From positions 1 to 64,000 of the forward strand of contig NZ_BMXR01000014.1 in the NCBI RefSeq assembly GCF_014651855.1: a stretch of 64,000 nucleotides of DNA, written 5' to 3'. Made by a program: the position numbers and the translations under genes. Source of the stretch: Saccharospirillum salsuginis (lineage in GTDB: Bacteria > Pseudomonadota > Gammaproteobacteria > Pseudomonadales > Natronospirillaceae). Positions 35,790 through 44,329 of the stretch are shown here, one piece after another. How positions within the stretch are numbered: position 1 is the stretch's first letter; the number at the start of each line of letters is the position of its first letter. Under the pieces are notes generated by a model, which saw only the letters and a list, made by a program, of their open reading frames with translations, did no database searches and was not told the origin of the DNA.

Positions 35790-38681
35790 GCAAGCGCAGC
35801 CGCTAGGGTCCGACAGACGTGCCCACCAGTCCCGCAGCGCTTCCCGGTCTTCGGCGTCGTTCATGTATTTGAGCAGGCTCCCCAAAGCGTTGGAAGCGTC
35901 CAGGCAGCGCTCGCCGACCGAGCGGCCGCTCTTGGAAGCCCCCAAGGTGTGCTCCAACACTTCCAGAAACTCGCGCCGGGTCGAGACACCCTGAACCAGT
36001 AGATTACGGATCGCCCGTTCTCGCGGTCGGTCCACATCTACCCCGGTCCAGGTGAACGACCAGTCTCGCCAGACATGGCGCGACGAGTCCATCAGGCGGT
36101 ACAGGATGCGGCCCTTGACCTCGGGTGGAGCATATTTGGCTTGTACCGCATATTCGATGCTACCCAGATCGTCGATCAGTTCGTGAAGGTTTTCGGATTG
36201 GTCTTCATATGCCCCCAGGGATGTTGTCAATCGATCGACTTCCCGAAGCACTTGAACGGCCTGGTTCGCAATCATGGTTCCGCTTCGGAGCTGAACGCCT
36301 TGGAACCACAGCCCTCTTTTCATCAATTCGTAGGACCAATTGACCAAACGGTCATAAACGTCTTTCTCGAATAAGTCCAACCAACTAAAGTCCGCCGTCA
36401 GCAGTTGCTCATGCACCAACTTGAAGAAATTCCAGACCTGGCGGGCATCCACCATGAATTCGAACTTGCCACCGGCGCCCACGCCGATGCAAAGCGAGGC
36501 TTTGACCTTAACCACAAATCGAAACGTATTGTCGTCAAACCCGATCTTAAACTGCCCTTTAAAACCGCCACCCAATTGGGCACTGGCGATATAACCCAGA
36601 GTACCCAATGAGGCGAAGTCAGGCGGTTCCGCCGACGGGTCGGCGGTCTCCCGAGGCGGTTCCTTCCAGTCGAGCGCCGCCGCCAGGCCCGCCTCGACCC
36701 GGGCGCCTATGAATGCTTCAGCCGAGACGTCGCCTCCCGCACGAGATGCCTCGTTCGCTTGGCTGTCCACATCGGCCTTGTTGGCCAGGACCAGGCCGCC
36801 TTGGTTGACGCTCACATTGACCTGCGCCGCCAAGCCCAGGTTCACCCCGGCGAAGCCACCGACATGGCCTTCCAATTTGACGCGCAGATGACCGAGTTCC
36901 AGCCGCTGCAAGCCTTCTTCCTCGGTCTCGCCGGCCAATTCCAGCAACACAAACTCCACTCGGCGGTTACGCCGCTCGCTCGCGTCGGTATCGACCACGG
37001 GGTCCAGTTCCCCCCGAGGGATCAGGTAGTTCAGGGCGAAGGCCTGTTCGGTCAGACGCGGCAGCAAGGAACGGTTCAGACGCGAAAGATGGAAGCGTTG
37101 TTCGCAGGCATTGAAGTAACGCCGAACCACTTCGGCCGGCGAGTCGCCGTGAATCGCATCCGAGTTCTCGGTCATGTAATTGCGTTCCGCCTCACCCCAG
37201 TGCCCCCGCTCGAACATCCGCACCCAGGGGTCGGGGTTGCGGGTGAGCAAGCCATACACCACCTGGGCGCGCCTCAGGCTCAAGGCCTGGTTGTAGTCGT
37301 CCGGGCCAACCCCGTCGGTGTGCCCGAGAATCATCAATTGGAACCGGTTGTCCACCGTGCTTTTCAGCAGGTCCCAATGCCCGAAGGCTTCAATCACTTC
37401 GCCAACGTCCGCCAACTTCATGAATTCGGAATCGTGGTCGAAGTGCGTCGCCTTTGGCAGGCATCGGTCGAATACCCGCCATTCGGTTCGGGTGACTTTG
37501 GTATTGAGCCGAGGGCGGACGTGATAACCCTGGTCGTGCGGGTAGTACACGGCGCCCTTCAGTTGCGCCTCGGCCAGAGCGAATTCGAACTCGGCCTTGG
37601 CTTCGCCCGATAGCACGCCCTTGGCGAGGTCCGCTTTCATGCCCAGCGTCACGCCTCGGGTGTAGCGCATCAGGTTGGCTTCGGCGCTGGCGTTCCAGAC
37701 GGCGGGTGGCAGGGTTTTGTCACGAACAATCCCGGCTAACCGGCTGCGCGCGGCCTGGTTGTCGTCGCCTTCCAGAGCGCCGTACTCGACCCCGTTTATT
37801 GGACTGTCGGCTCCCCAAACCGAGTCGCACATCGCCCTGACCCGGCCAAAATCCTCATGTGTGAAGTCATCGGCCTCCAGTAACGCCACCGCCTCATCTC
37901 GCTCGGCCTGGTATTGCCGGTTTTGCCATTGCAGGGCCTCGTTCCAGTCCGCGATGGTGGCATCCAACGCATCCAGTTCATCCTCCAGCAGGTCGGCGAG
38001 GATCGGGTCGACCAGGCCGACCAAAGTTTGGGACGCTACCTGGCCGCTGTCGTCCACCAGTTTCCATTCGGCCTTGATGTCCGCGCTGGCTTGTTTGAAG
38101 GCGTCGCCGAAACGGGCCGGGTCTATCTCGCCGTTGTCCCGGCGGAAGGATTCCAGGGCGTTGCCGTCCTCGACATCCGGTTCGAGCGAAAAGAACCGGC
38201 GGTTGTCATCGCGGTCGAGCAGGTCGCCCGGAACGAAGTAGACCTTTTTGCTGTCGTGCAAAGAATGGAGCTCATACCACCGGTTGTTGTGGGCGCTCGA
38301 CCCTTTTACCAGGCGTTCCAGTTCCTGTTCCATCTCCGCCTTGGCGGTTGCCACCGCCTGTTCGGCCTGACGGATGTTGCGGTTTTGCCGATGGGCTTCT
38401 TCTTTTTGGTGCTGCGCATCCTGAAGGGCGGTCACCAGGGCATTGTAACGGCCGGTTTCTTCCTCAATGAGTTCGGCGTCGTTGGTGTCGAGGGCGACCA
38501 GGGCGCGATGTTCGGGACAATAGAGAACATCGTACAACCGAGGCACGGTGCACTGGAGCGTCAGTTCCACGCAATTGCTGCCCGGTGTTAGGTGTACATG
38601 ATGAATGCCCCGAGCTGAGCTGCCGGTGGTGTCGGCTGCGGGTGATTCGTCGGTTCGGGCTTGTGTCGTATCCTGATCCAT
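35757..38681 (-). CDS. VgrG-linked OmpA-domain protein, candidate T6SS cargo
   Basis: 974 aa, no signal peptide. Residues ~30-400: a unique N-terminal region with a coiled coil at ~70-125. Residues ~400-580: an OmpA-like peptidoglycan-binding domain (LGHTDGVGPDDYNQALSLRRAQVV at ~452, and RRNRRVEFVLL) with an insertion. Residues ~600-745: glycine-rich amphipathic beta-like stretches (GHVGGFAGVNLGLAAQVNV, SAQLGGGFKGQFKIGF). Residues ~745-974: a helical tip ending in CACSDVALGTNPF. It starts 24 bp after vgrG, so it is almost surely co-delivered or co-expressed. Toxic activity is unproven; membrane or cell-wall attack is a guess. The tip recurs as a pseudogene at 34437. Confidence 0.75.
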   Translation of the reverse strand: MDQDTTQARTDESPAADTTGSSARGIHHVHLTPGSNCVELTLQCTVPRLYDVLYCPEHRALVALDTNDAELIEEETGRYNALVTALQDAQHQKEEAHRQNRNIRQAEQAVATAKAEMEQELERLVKGSSAHNNRWYELHSLHDSKKVYFVPGDLLDRDDNRRFFSLEPDVEDGNALESFRRDNGEIDPARFGDAFKQASADIKAEWKLVDDSGQVASQTLVGLVDPILADLLEDELDALDATIADWNEALQWQNRQYQAERDEAVALLEADDFTHEDFGRVRAMCDSVWGADSPINGVEYGALEGDDNQAARSRLAGIVRDKTLPPAVWNASAEANLMRYTRGVTLGMKADLAKGVLSGEAKAEFEFALAEAQLKGAVYYPHDQGYHVRPRLNTKVTRTEWRVFDRCLPKATHFDHDSEFMKLADVGEVIEAFGHWDLLKSTVDNRFQLMILGHTDGVGPDDYNQALSLRRAQVVYGLLTRNPDPWVRMFERGHWGEAERNYMTENSDAIHGDSPAEVVRRYFNACEQRFHLSRLNRSLLPRLTEQAFALNYLIPRGELDPVVDTDASERRNRRVEFVLLELAGETEEEGLQRLELGHLRVKLEGHVGGFAGVNLGLAAQVNVSVNQGGLVLANKADVDSQANEASRAGGDVSAEAFIGARVEAGLAAALDWKEPPRETADPSAEPPDFASLGTLGYIASAQLGGGFKGQFKIGFDDNTFRFVVKVKASLCIGVGAGGKFEFMVDARQVWNFFKLVHEQLLTADFSWLDLFEKDVYDRLVNWSYELMKRGLWFQGVQLRSGTMIANQAVQVLREVDRLTTSLGAYEDQSENLHELIDDLGSIEYAVQAKYAPPEVKGRILYRLMDSSRHVWRDWSFTWTGVDVDRPRERAIRNLLVQGVSTRREFLEVLEHTLGASKSGRSVGERCLDASNALGSLLKYMNDAEDREALRDWWARLSDPSGCACSDVALGTNPF

Positions 38682-38705
38682 AGGGGTGTCCTTTGGGTTT
38701 ATCCT

Positions 38706-41345
38706 TTATTCTTGATTGGCTTCTTCGAGCCGTATCCGGGTGGCGCCGCTGGCGATGTTGGTGAAGCGGGCCTTGCCATTGCGGACTCGGGCGCGGTGGT
38801 GCTGCCCGTCCGCCGCGCGCGCCTGAACTCGGGTCCCGTCATCCATGGGTACACCGGCCTCGGTCTCCACACGCACCTGGATGTCGACATTGACCTGGGC
38901 GGGTTCCGACCAGTCCGATTCAACCCCGTCGGCAACTGCCTTGAACCGGTAATGAAAGGGGCGGGGCTGCTCCGACTCTCTCTGTTCGTAGCCCTCGGCC
39001 AGGGTGTCGGGGGCTGTCCAGTTCAGGGTGTCCAGACCCGAGAGTTCGTTCGGCGAATGCGTGAATTCGTCGATGGTGTGCAACTGGCCATCCGGGTTCT
39101 CCTGAGCGACGGTCACGGTCAGGTCACATCCATCGGCCATGGACTGATAGCTGATCTCCATGGCTACGGTGTCTCCGCTGCGGATCACCGGGTCCAGCCA
39201 GCGGGCATTCAGTGCCGGGCTCTGCTCGGCCGACTGGGCATCCAGTTCCAGCGTCGCGGTTTCGGGGACCTCCGGTATGGCCGGGGTACCGGCGCCCTCC
39301 GGCTCATTCCCGGCCCCGGTCTCATACTGCACATCCCCATTGAACGTCACCCCACCCTGCCCCTTGAGCGTGATCTTCGCGCCGAACAATTTGATGTTGC
39401 CGCTGGCGTCCATCTGGATACCGGCGTCGCCCTTGACCAGCAGGATATCGCCGCCGCCGTTGCCCTGGATGGTGATGTCGCCGGCCACCTGGTGGATGAC
39501 GGCGCCGTCCTGAACCTGCAGTTGGTAATCGCCGGCGTCCACGGTGGTGCTGTGGCCGGTCTTGGCGTCCATTCTGAGGTGTTTTTCCTGCACCCAGAGG
39601 CTGTAGTCGCCTTCGGCGGCCTGGGTCATCGTCAGTTGGGCGGTGTGGTGCTGTTCGGTCTTGGCCTGGTGCTGGACGGCGCCCTCTTCGGTGGTGGTGG
39701 CGCTGTTCTGTTTGACGGTCTGGCTGCGGTCGGCGCCGATGCGTTCGTCGAGATTGCCGTTGTCGGTGGTCAGGTCCAGGTTTTGCTCGGCGTAGAGGCG
39801 GATGCCGCCGAACTGAGCCAGGATCTGGCAGTAGGGTTCGGCCTGGGCGGCGTTCAGTTCGAGGCAGAGCTGGCGGTCGAAGGTGTGCAGGGCGATGCAC
39901 TCGGCCTTTTTGGCGTCGTCGAAGGTCAGTTCGCTCTGGCCGGGGGTGACGATGCGGCTCTGGGTGGCGTTTTTGTTGGTGACGGGGCCGAGTTGGCCTC
40001 GGCTGGGCACGAACCCGAGGATCAGCGGCCGCGCCGGGTCGTTGTTCAGGCAACTGACCATGACGGTGCTGCGGTTGAGCAGCGGGAAGTGCCAGCCGAT
40101 GGTTTTGCCCTGCTCCGGGTCCATGGGGCTGGCGTAGGGGGTCAGCCGTTCGGTGAGTTGAGACGCCTGGGCCAGCGGCTGGTCGGTACGGTCGAAGTCG
40201 TAGCGGAAGTAGTAGCGGCCGTCGGCGCCCAGTTCGGCGTAGGCGCGGCGGCTTTCGATTCGGGCCGGGAACAGTTGCGGCAGGTCCGGCGGGGTTTTGA
40301 GAGCCGGGCGGACGGCGGTGGCCCGGGGGATGACGTCGGCGGTGTTGCGGTACTGCACGCCGCCGCTGGCGGGGTTGTCGCGGCCGGTCGGTTCGGCGTG
40401 GTGTTGGACGCTGATGATGCGGAATTCGCCGGCGGTCTGGACCGGCAGTTGGTGGGCGTCCAGCGATAACGTATGGCCGGCGGTCAGCAGCGGCTGGTGG
40501 CTGTGCAGTTCGAGCGTGTAGCGGCTCTGGTCGCGGTGTTGCTGGGCGAACAGGGCGCGCTGTTCGGCTTCGCTGCGTGGGCGCGGCGGCTCGAAGGATT
40601 GGTGGGTGGCGCGGTCGTTGGATTGGGCGCCGGCGGCGCTGCCGGTGACCGCGTGGCCGCTGGTCGCGGGCTGCCAGCGCCAGCGTCGGTAGGCGGCGGT
40701 GATGCGGTTCAGTTGCTGGTCCGGCGCCAGGCCGGAGGTCGCCTGGGCCCACTCGATGTGCGGCAGGTAGGGGCTGATCAGGGGGTCGTTGCGGATCACC
40801 AGGCGTTCGCTGTAGTCGTTCTCGGCCGGTTCGAACCAGTAGTTGGCGCCGACCTCGGCCAGCAGCCGTTCTAGGCAATGCCGGCTGGACTCGCGCGCCT
40901 GCAGGAAGGGGCCGTCGTGGGCCGGCACCGGGTCGAGGCGCAGGTCGATCTCGTCCGCAGCGTAGCCCATCTCGGCAAGCAACCGGCGGATCACCCGGTC
41001 GCGCGGCTGGTCCATGAACAGGCGGCTGTGGAACTGGTCGCGGCCGCGCCACACCTTGCTGGCCAGGTGCAGCGTCAGTTGCGGTCGGGGCCCGGCCCAG
41101 ACTTCCTCGGCGTCGAACACGGTCAGTGAGAAGCGCCGCTCCAACGCGCCGGGGCCGGTCAGGGCGAGGGCGACCGGTTGGTTGAGCAGCTCGTCCAGTT
41201 CGAACGGCAGGTCGTCGTCGGTGGTGACGGTCAGTCGCGTGGGGGCGTTCAGCGCTTCCTCGCCGGTCAGTGACTGCACCGCGCACTCGTAGCCCGAGAC
41301 GGTCAGGCGGATCCGGGTCCTTTGCATGGCCATGGAAAGCGACAT
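38706..41345 (-). CDS. vgrG: Type VI secretion VgrG spike protein with extended C-terminus
   Basis: 879 aa. The gp27-like N-terminal part includes RFSLTVFDAEEVWAG and ESSRHCLERLLAEVGANYWFEP. The gp5-like OB part has DRTDQPLAQ and a RPLILGFVPSRGQ segment. A DUF2345/beta-helix region with TMTQAAEGDYSLWVQEKHLRMDAKTGHSTTV and GDITIQGNGGGDILL follows. After ~residue 680 comes a ~200-residue extension that looks Ig-like (WLDPVIRSGDTVAMEISY, FHYRFKAVADGVESDWSEPAQV) and may carry cargo. No other T6SS structural genes are in the window, so this is an orphan vgrG island. GGAGGGAG precedes the ATG. Confidence 0.92.
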   Translation of the reverse strand: MSLSMAMQRTRIRLTVSGYECAVQSLTGEEALNAPTRLTVTTDDDLPFELDELLNQPVALALTGPGALERRFSLTVFDAEEVWAGPRPQLTLHLASKVWRGRDQFHSRLFMDQPRDRVIRRLLAEMGYAADEIDLRLDPVPAHDGPFLQARESSRHCLERLLAEVGANYWFEPAENDYSERLVIRNDPLISPYLPHIEWAQATSGLAPDQQLNRITAAYRRWRWQPATSGHAVTGSAAGAQSNDRATHQSFEPPRPRSEAEQRALFAQQHRDQSRYTLELHSHQPLLTAGHTLSLDAHQLPVQTAGEFRIISVQHHAEPTGRDNPASGGVQYRNTADVIPRATAVRPALKTPPDLPQLFPARIESRRAYAELGADGRYYFRYDFDRTDQPLAQASQLTERLTPYASPMDPEQGKTIGWHFPLLNRSTVMVSCLNNDPARPLILGFVPSRGQLGPVTNKNATQSRIVTPGQSELTFDDAKKAECIALHTFDRQLCLELNAAQAEPYCQILAQFGGIRLYAEQNLDLTTDNGNLDERIGADRSQTVKQNSATTTEEGAVQHQAKTEQHHTAQLTMTQAAEGDYSLWVQEKHLRMDAKTGHSTTVDAGDYQLQVQDGAVIHQVAGDITIQGNGGGDILLVKGDAGIQMDASGNIKLFGAKITLKGQGGVTFNGDVQYETGAGNEPEGAGTPAIPEVPETATLELDAQSAEQSPALNARWLDPVIRSGDTVAMEISYQSMADGCDLTVTVAQENPDGQLHTIDEFTHSPNELSGLDTLNWTAPDTLAEGYEQRESEQPRPFHYRFKAVADGVESDWSEPAQVNVDIQVRVETEAGVPMDDGTRVQARAADGQHHRARVRNGKARFTNIASGATRIRLEEANQE

Positions 41346-41611
41346 AGCGATTCTCCCTCCTTGAGCCGATTAAAACTCGGCCCGAGCAATTAATGGGCGA
41401 GCGAGGGAAAATACGAATGGCGGATCCCTGCCCGGCCGTCCTTCATGAAATGAACGGTGATGAAAAGCGCCTGTGTTACAGCCGGGGCGTCGAAGCGGGA
41501 CGTTAGCGAAATTGTCGTTGGTTGTATGACGAATCAATCACAAATGTGGGAATTCCTGATACCAGAACCGACGTCAATCGGAAGCAAACCCACGATGTGC
41601 AAACCCACTGA

Positions 41612-42025
41612 TTACCGCTCCGGATGCCCTTCGGGAAGACCGCAACTATCGGGTCCGCAGCGCCGGTTCGCCGGGGATACAAGGTCCCAAACGGCCACCA
41701 CCATCATGATGATCAACCCGGGGTACAACAACGCACCGCTGAAAAATAAGCGACCCAACAGAACCAGGCCCGGACCGATCATCCCCAGCGCACTGCGATG
41801 CCATTGGCGGTGATAGAACCAGCCCAGAGCGTTGGCCAGCAAAGCGATGCCGGCGATCAACGGCAACAGGATGTTCAGGAACAACGGTTCCCACTGAGCC
41901 AGAAACCCCAGCCCGATGGCGGACCCGATGCTCGCCGCCGCCGGAAAACACAACCCGCAACTCATGGCGGACACCGCCGCCCCCAAAAGGCCGGTTTTAT
42001 CTGCTCCCCGAGATAGCCAGTTCAT
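41612..42025 (-). CDS. merC: Mercury transporter MerC
   Basis: 137-aa inner-membrane protein with four hydrophobic segments and the Hg(II)-binding pair in AMSCGLCFPA near residue 22-25. A second Cys pair is near the C-terminus (RCGPDSCG), as in MerC proteins. It carries Hg(II) into the cytoplasm for MerA. GAGGAG lies 7 bases before the ATG. It is divergent from merR, with the shared operator between them. The 266-bp gap before it (41346-41611) holds nothing I can identify. Confidence 0.9.
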   Translation of the reverse strand: MNWLSRGADKTGLLGAAVSAMSCGLCFPAAASIGSAIGLGFLAQWEPLFLNILLPLIAGIALLANALGWFYHRQWHRSALGMIGPGLVLLGRLFFSGALLYPGLIIMMVVAVWDLVSPANRRCGPDSCGLPEGHPER

Positions 42026-42100
42026 TCGATCACTCCTCTTGTCGGTATGGGTCGTCCACAGAGACGCCGGATTCTGGCGTCAACCGCGGTCACTGCACTA

Positions 42101-42131
42101 AGCTTAGGTCCGTACCTAAGTACGGAGTCAA
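42101..42131 (-). promoter_or_regulatory. MerR-type promoter/operator between merC and merR
   Basis: On the minus strand: -35 TTGACT and -10 TAAGCT separated by 19 bp, with the perfect dyad TCCGTAC-CTAA-GTACGGA. It reads into merC. merR starts only 5 bases beyond, so MerR bound here would also repress its own gene. Confidence 0.9.
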
Positions 42132-42135
42132 ATGT

Positions 42136-42558
42136 ATGCCTGTGAGCGAATCCCTGACCATCGGTGCATTGGCGGCGAAAGCCGGCGTATCCGTGGAATC
42201 CATTCGGTTTTATCAGCGCAAGCGCCTGGTGCGGGAACCCGACCGACCGCCGGGCGGTATACGGCGTTACCGGTCCGGGGACATCGCCCGCGTGCGATTC
42301 ATCAAATCGTCTCAACGCCTGGGGTTCAGCCTGGACGAAATCCGGGAACTGTTGCGACTCGACGATGGGACCCATTGCGATGAAGCCCGCCTGTTGGCGG
42401 AACACAAGCTGGCCGATGTGCGCGTCAAGTTGGCGGAACTGAAAGGCATGGAATCCGCGTTGTCGCAGTTGGTCGAGGCCTGTCGAGGCCAGGACGGCTC
42501 GGTGTCGTGCCCATTGATCGATCGACTGCAACGCGCATCGCAGTCTCCAGACGATTGA
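42136..42558 (+). CDS. merR: Mercury-responsive regulator MerR
   Basis: 140 aa. Winged-helix DNA-binding N-terminus (LTIGALAAKAGVSVESIRFYQRKRL...RRYRSGDIARVRFI), dimerisation helix, and the three Hg(II)-ligand cysteines at the expected places: THCDEA, EACRGQ and VSCPLI. Divergent from merC. It presumably also controls the two promoters near 30.7 kb, whose dyads match the one here. Confidence 0.95.
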   Translation: MPVSESLTIGALAAKAGVSVESIRFYQRKRLVREPDRPPGGIRRYRSGDIARVRFIKSSQRLGFSLDEIRELLRLDDGTHCDEARLLAEHKLADVRVKLAELKGMESALSQLVEACRGQDGSVSCPLIDRLQRASQSPDD

Positions 42559-42618
42559 AGGGGAACTTGAATCACCCGGCTCTGTCCAACATCGTTGAAC
42601 TGTGTCAGAGATCTAACC

Positions 42619-43590
42619 ATGAAAGTCGTCCGGTTATTGCTACTGTGTCTGCTGATCGGCCCCGGCAGCCTGATTGCACCTGCCGTGGCCTCACCGCCCG
42701 ATGTTGGCCGGGACTGGCAACTACCCTTTGTTGTCACGGACGATTTCCTCGCCTTCGCGGACACCACCGGAACCGTCATCGAGTACACCGATGGCGAGTC
42801 GGTTCGATTGCATGCCGGTCACCGAGGTTTCCCCCCGGTCCATGAGCCGCCGCTGCTGTTCGCTACCGGTGTGGACGGGCGTGTATCGGCCTGGCATCTG
42901 GAGGAACGACGGCTGCTGTGGCAACGCCGGTTCGAGGGCTGGATGTTCCCTCCCCTGGTACAGGATGAAGCGATCTTTATCTCCGGCCAGCCACACCGAT
43001 TGTTCAAGCTCGATCGCGACAGCGGCTCGACTCTGGCGACCGCTCCCCTGCCCAACGAGGCCGTTTATTCGCCCCTGTCCTGGCGTGACGGTCGCATCGC
43101 CATCGGTGTCTACGCCCGTCACTGGCTGGTTCTGGAGCCGGAACACTTGCGAGAAACCGATCGATACCGGTTACCCGCCCCGGCGATCACGGCATCACCC
43201 GACGGGTTTTATCTCAGTCAAAACGGCCACCTTCATCGGCGTCTGAACACCGGCGAGTTTGAACTGCGTCGTCAGGGCAAGAGCCCGGTGCGCTGGTTCC
43301 AGAGGGTGGGCGATGAATTATCCTGGGCGGACGATGGGCATTGGCTGAATGTGAACAATCGACGGCTGCGCTGTCTGGATACCGGAGCACCGGTAGTGCA
43401 CTGGCAACCGGGATCCAACCGGGACCGGATCACAATTACACACTTTAACGGAACTTCCCGAACGCTCCTGCTGTCGGACCAATGGGGCAACCCCGACCTT
43501 CAAGCTGACAAGGAGAACACCAATGAAAAAATGGTTGATGCTAACCAGCTCTCTACTGATCGGCACCATGATCAGCTTCGCCCATGCTGA
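42619..43590 (+). CDS. Exported beta-propeller (PQQ-like repeat) protein
   Basis: 323 aa. Signal peptide (LLLLCLLIGPGSLIAPAVA), then WD/PQQ-like blades: VVTDDFLAFADTTGTVIEYT, PLLFATGVDGRVSAWHLEERRLLWQRRFEG, DEAIFISGQPHRLFKLDRDSGSTLATAPL. The 3' end runs 68 bp into the following cytochrome gene in another frame, so the two are tightly coupled. Quinoprotein catalysis is doubtful because PQQ-ligand residues are not evident; it is more likely a periplasmic scaffold or assembly protein for its partner. Confidence 0.72.
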   Translation: MKVVRLLLLCLLIGPGSLIAPAVASPPDVGRDWQLPFVVTDDFLAFADTTGTVIEYTDGESVRLHAGHRGFPPVHEPPLLFATGVDGRVSAWHLEERRLLWQRRFEGWMFPPLVQDEAIFISGQPHRLFKLDRDSGSTLATAPLPNEAVYSPLSWRDGRIAIGVYARHWLVLEPEHLRETDRYRLPAPAITASPDGFYLSQNGHLHRRLNTGEFELRRQGKSPVRWFQRVGDELSWADDGHWLNVNNRRLRCLDTGAPVVHWQPGSNRDRITITHFNGTSRTLLLSDQWGNPDLQADKENTNEKMVDANQLSTDRHHDQLRPC

Positions 43591-44068
43591 CTCGCACGGC
43601 GCACCCTTCGGCGGAACCGAGGACCAGACCTTCGGCAAAAAACTGTGGAACAGCCTGGTCAGAAACGGCCTGGCCGGCAATAACCGGATGGTGTCGCGAC
43701 CCTACCAGGGCCAACATCCACACGGGGCCATTCTGGATACCATCGAAGGCACACTGACCATCGACGGCGAAAGCGGGGCCGTGATCGTTAAGAACAACTA
43801 CGGTGGCGAAGGGGTTTCCATCGAGGCCGTCTCCAATGACCCCGATGCCTATCTCGCGGCGGTAACCGTCATGTATCAGCGTGAGGGGTACGACCCGGAC
43901 AACAACGACTGGTTCTGGGCCAAGTATCTGCCCGACGGTTCGTTCGATACCAACGCCAACGGCATGCCGTTGACCGGTCGCGTCGCCAAGGGTATGCCCG
44001 AAGGCTGCATCGCCTGCCATACCGGCGCTCCAGGTGGCGACCGGGTCTTCATCAACGACCGCTACTGA
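43523..44068 (+). CDS. Cytochrome P460-like c-type haem protein
   Basis: 181 aa. Signal peptide (MLTSSLLIGTMISFAHA), mature protein with a haem-binding CIACH near the C-terminus (MPEGCIACHTGAPGGD) as in cytochrome P460/c'-beta proteins, and GVSIEAVSNDPDAYLAAVTVMYQREGYDP before it. P460 proteins oxidise hydroxylamine or bind NO, so placement 260 bp before nirK fits nitrogen-oxide handling. The crosslinking Lys cannot be assigned with confidence, so it could be the c'-beta type. AAGGAG lies before the ATG, inside the upstream gene. Confidence 0.82.
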   Translation: MKKWLMLTSSLLIGTMISFAHADSHGAPFGGTEDQTFGKKLWNSLVRNGLAGNNRMVSRPYQGQHPHGAILDTIEGTLTIDGESGAVIVKNNYGGEGVSIEAVSNDPDAYLAAVTVMYQREGYDPDNNDWFWAKYLPDGSFDTNANGMPLTGRVAKGMPEGCIACHTGAPGGDRVFINDRY

Positions 44069-44241
44069 GCTCAGCATGTACGTCCCGAAGAGTGAGCGAG
44101 AGCAAGATCGCTCACACCTCCCGTCTCCGCTACGATGCCCCTAAAGTGACAGCACGTCGGCCATTCCCACCCAGTCGTTTCCCCGAAAACACAACCTGCC
44201 TCCTTCGATCTACCTCTTTTTTTCCTGACCAATCAGACAAC

Positions 44242-44255
44242 TTGACCCAAATCAA
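44242..44255. promoter_or_regulatory. FNR/DNR-type box upstream of nirK
   Basis: TTGACCCAAATCAA matches TTGAT-N4-ATCAA with one change. It lies 75 bp before the nirK start, a position suited to activation under low oxygen or NO. The rest of the 260-bp gap (44069-44329) shows no gene. Confidence 0.75.
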
Positions 44256-44329
44256 ACATTCATTTCATCTATTTCTTTAAAGTGTGTCTCAACAAGCCGA
44301 TTTCTTTCGCTCCCATAGGAGACACCGCC

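Noticed and set aside
41457..41813. Plus-strand open frame overlapping merC
   Set aside because: Antisense to a well supported MerC; no independent evidence.
44069..44329. Additional small gene between the P460-like gene and nirK
   Set aside because: A 62-codon open frame exists, but it crosses the FNR-type box and has no ribosome site; the gap is better read as a promoter region.
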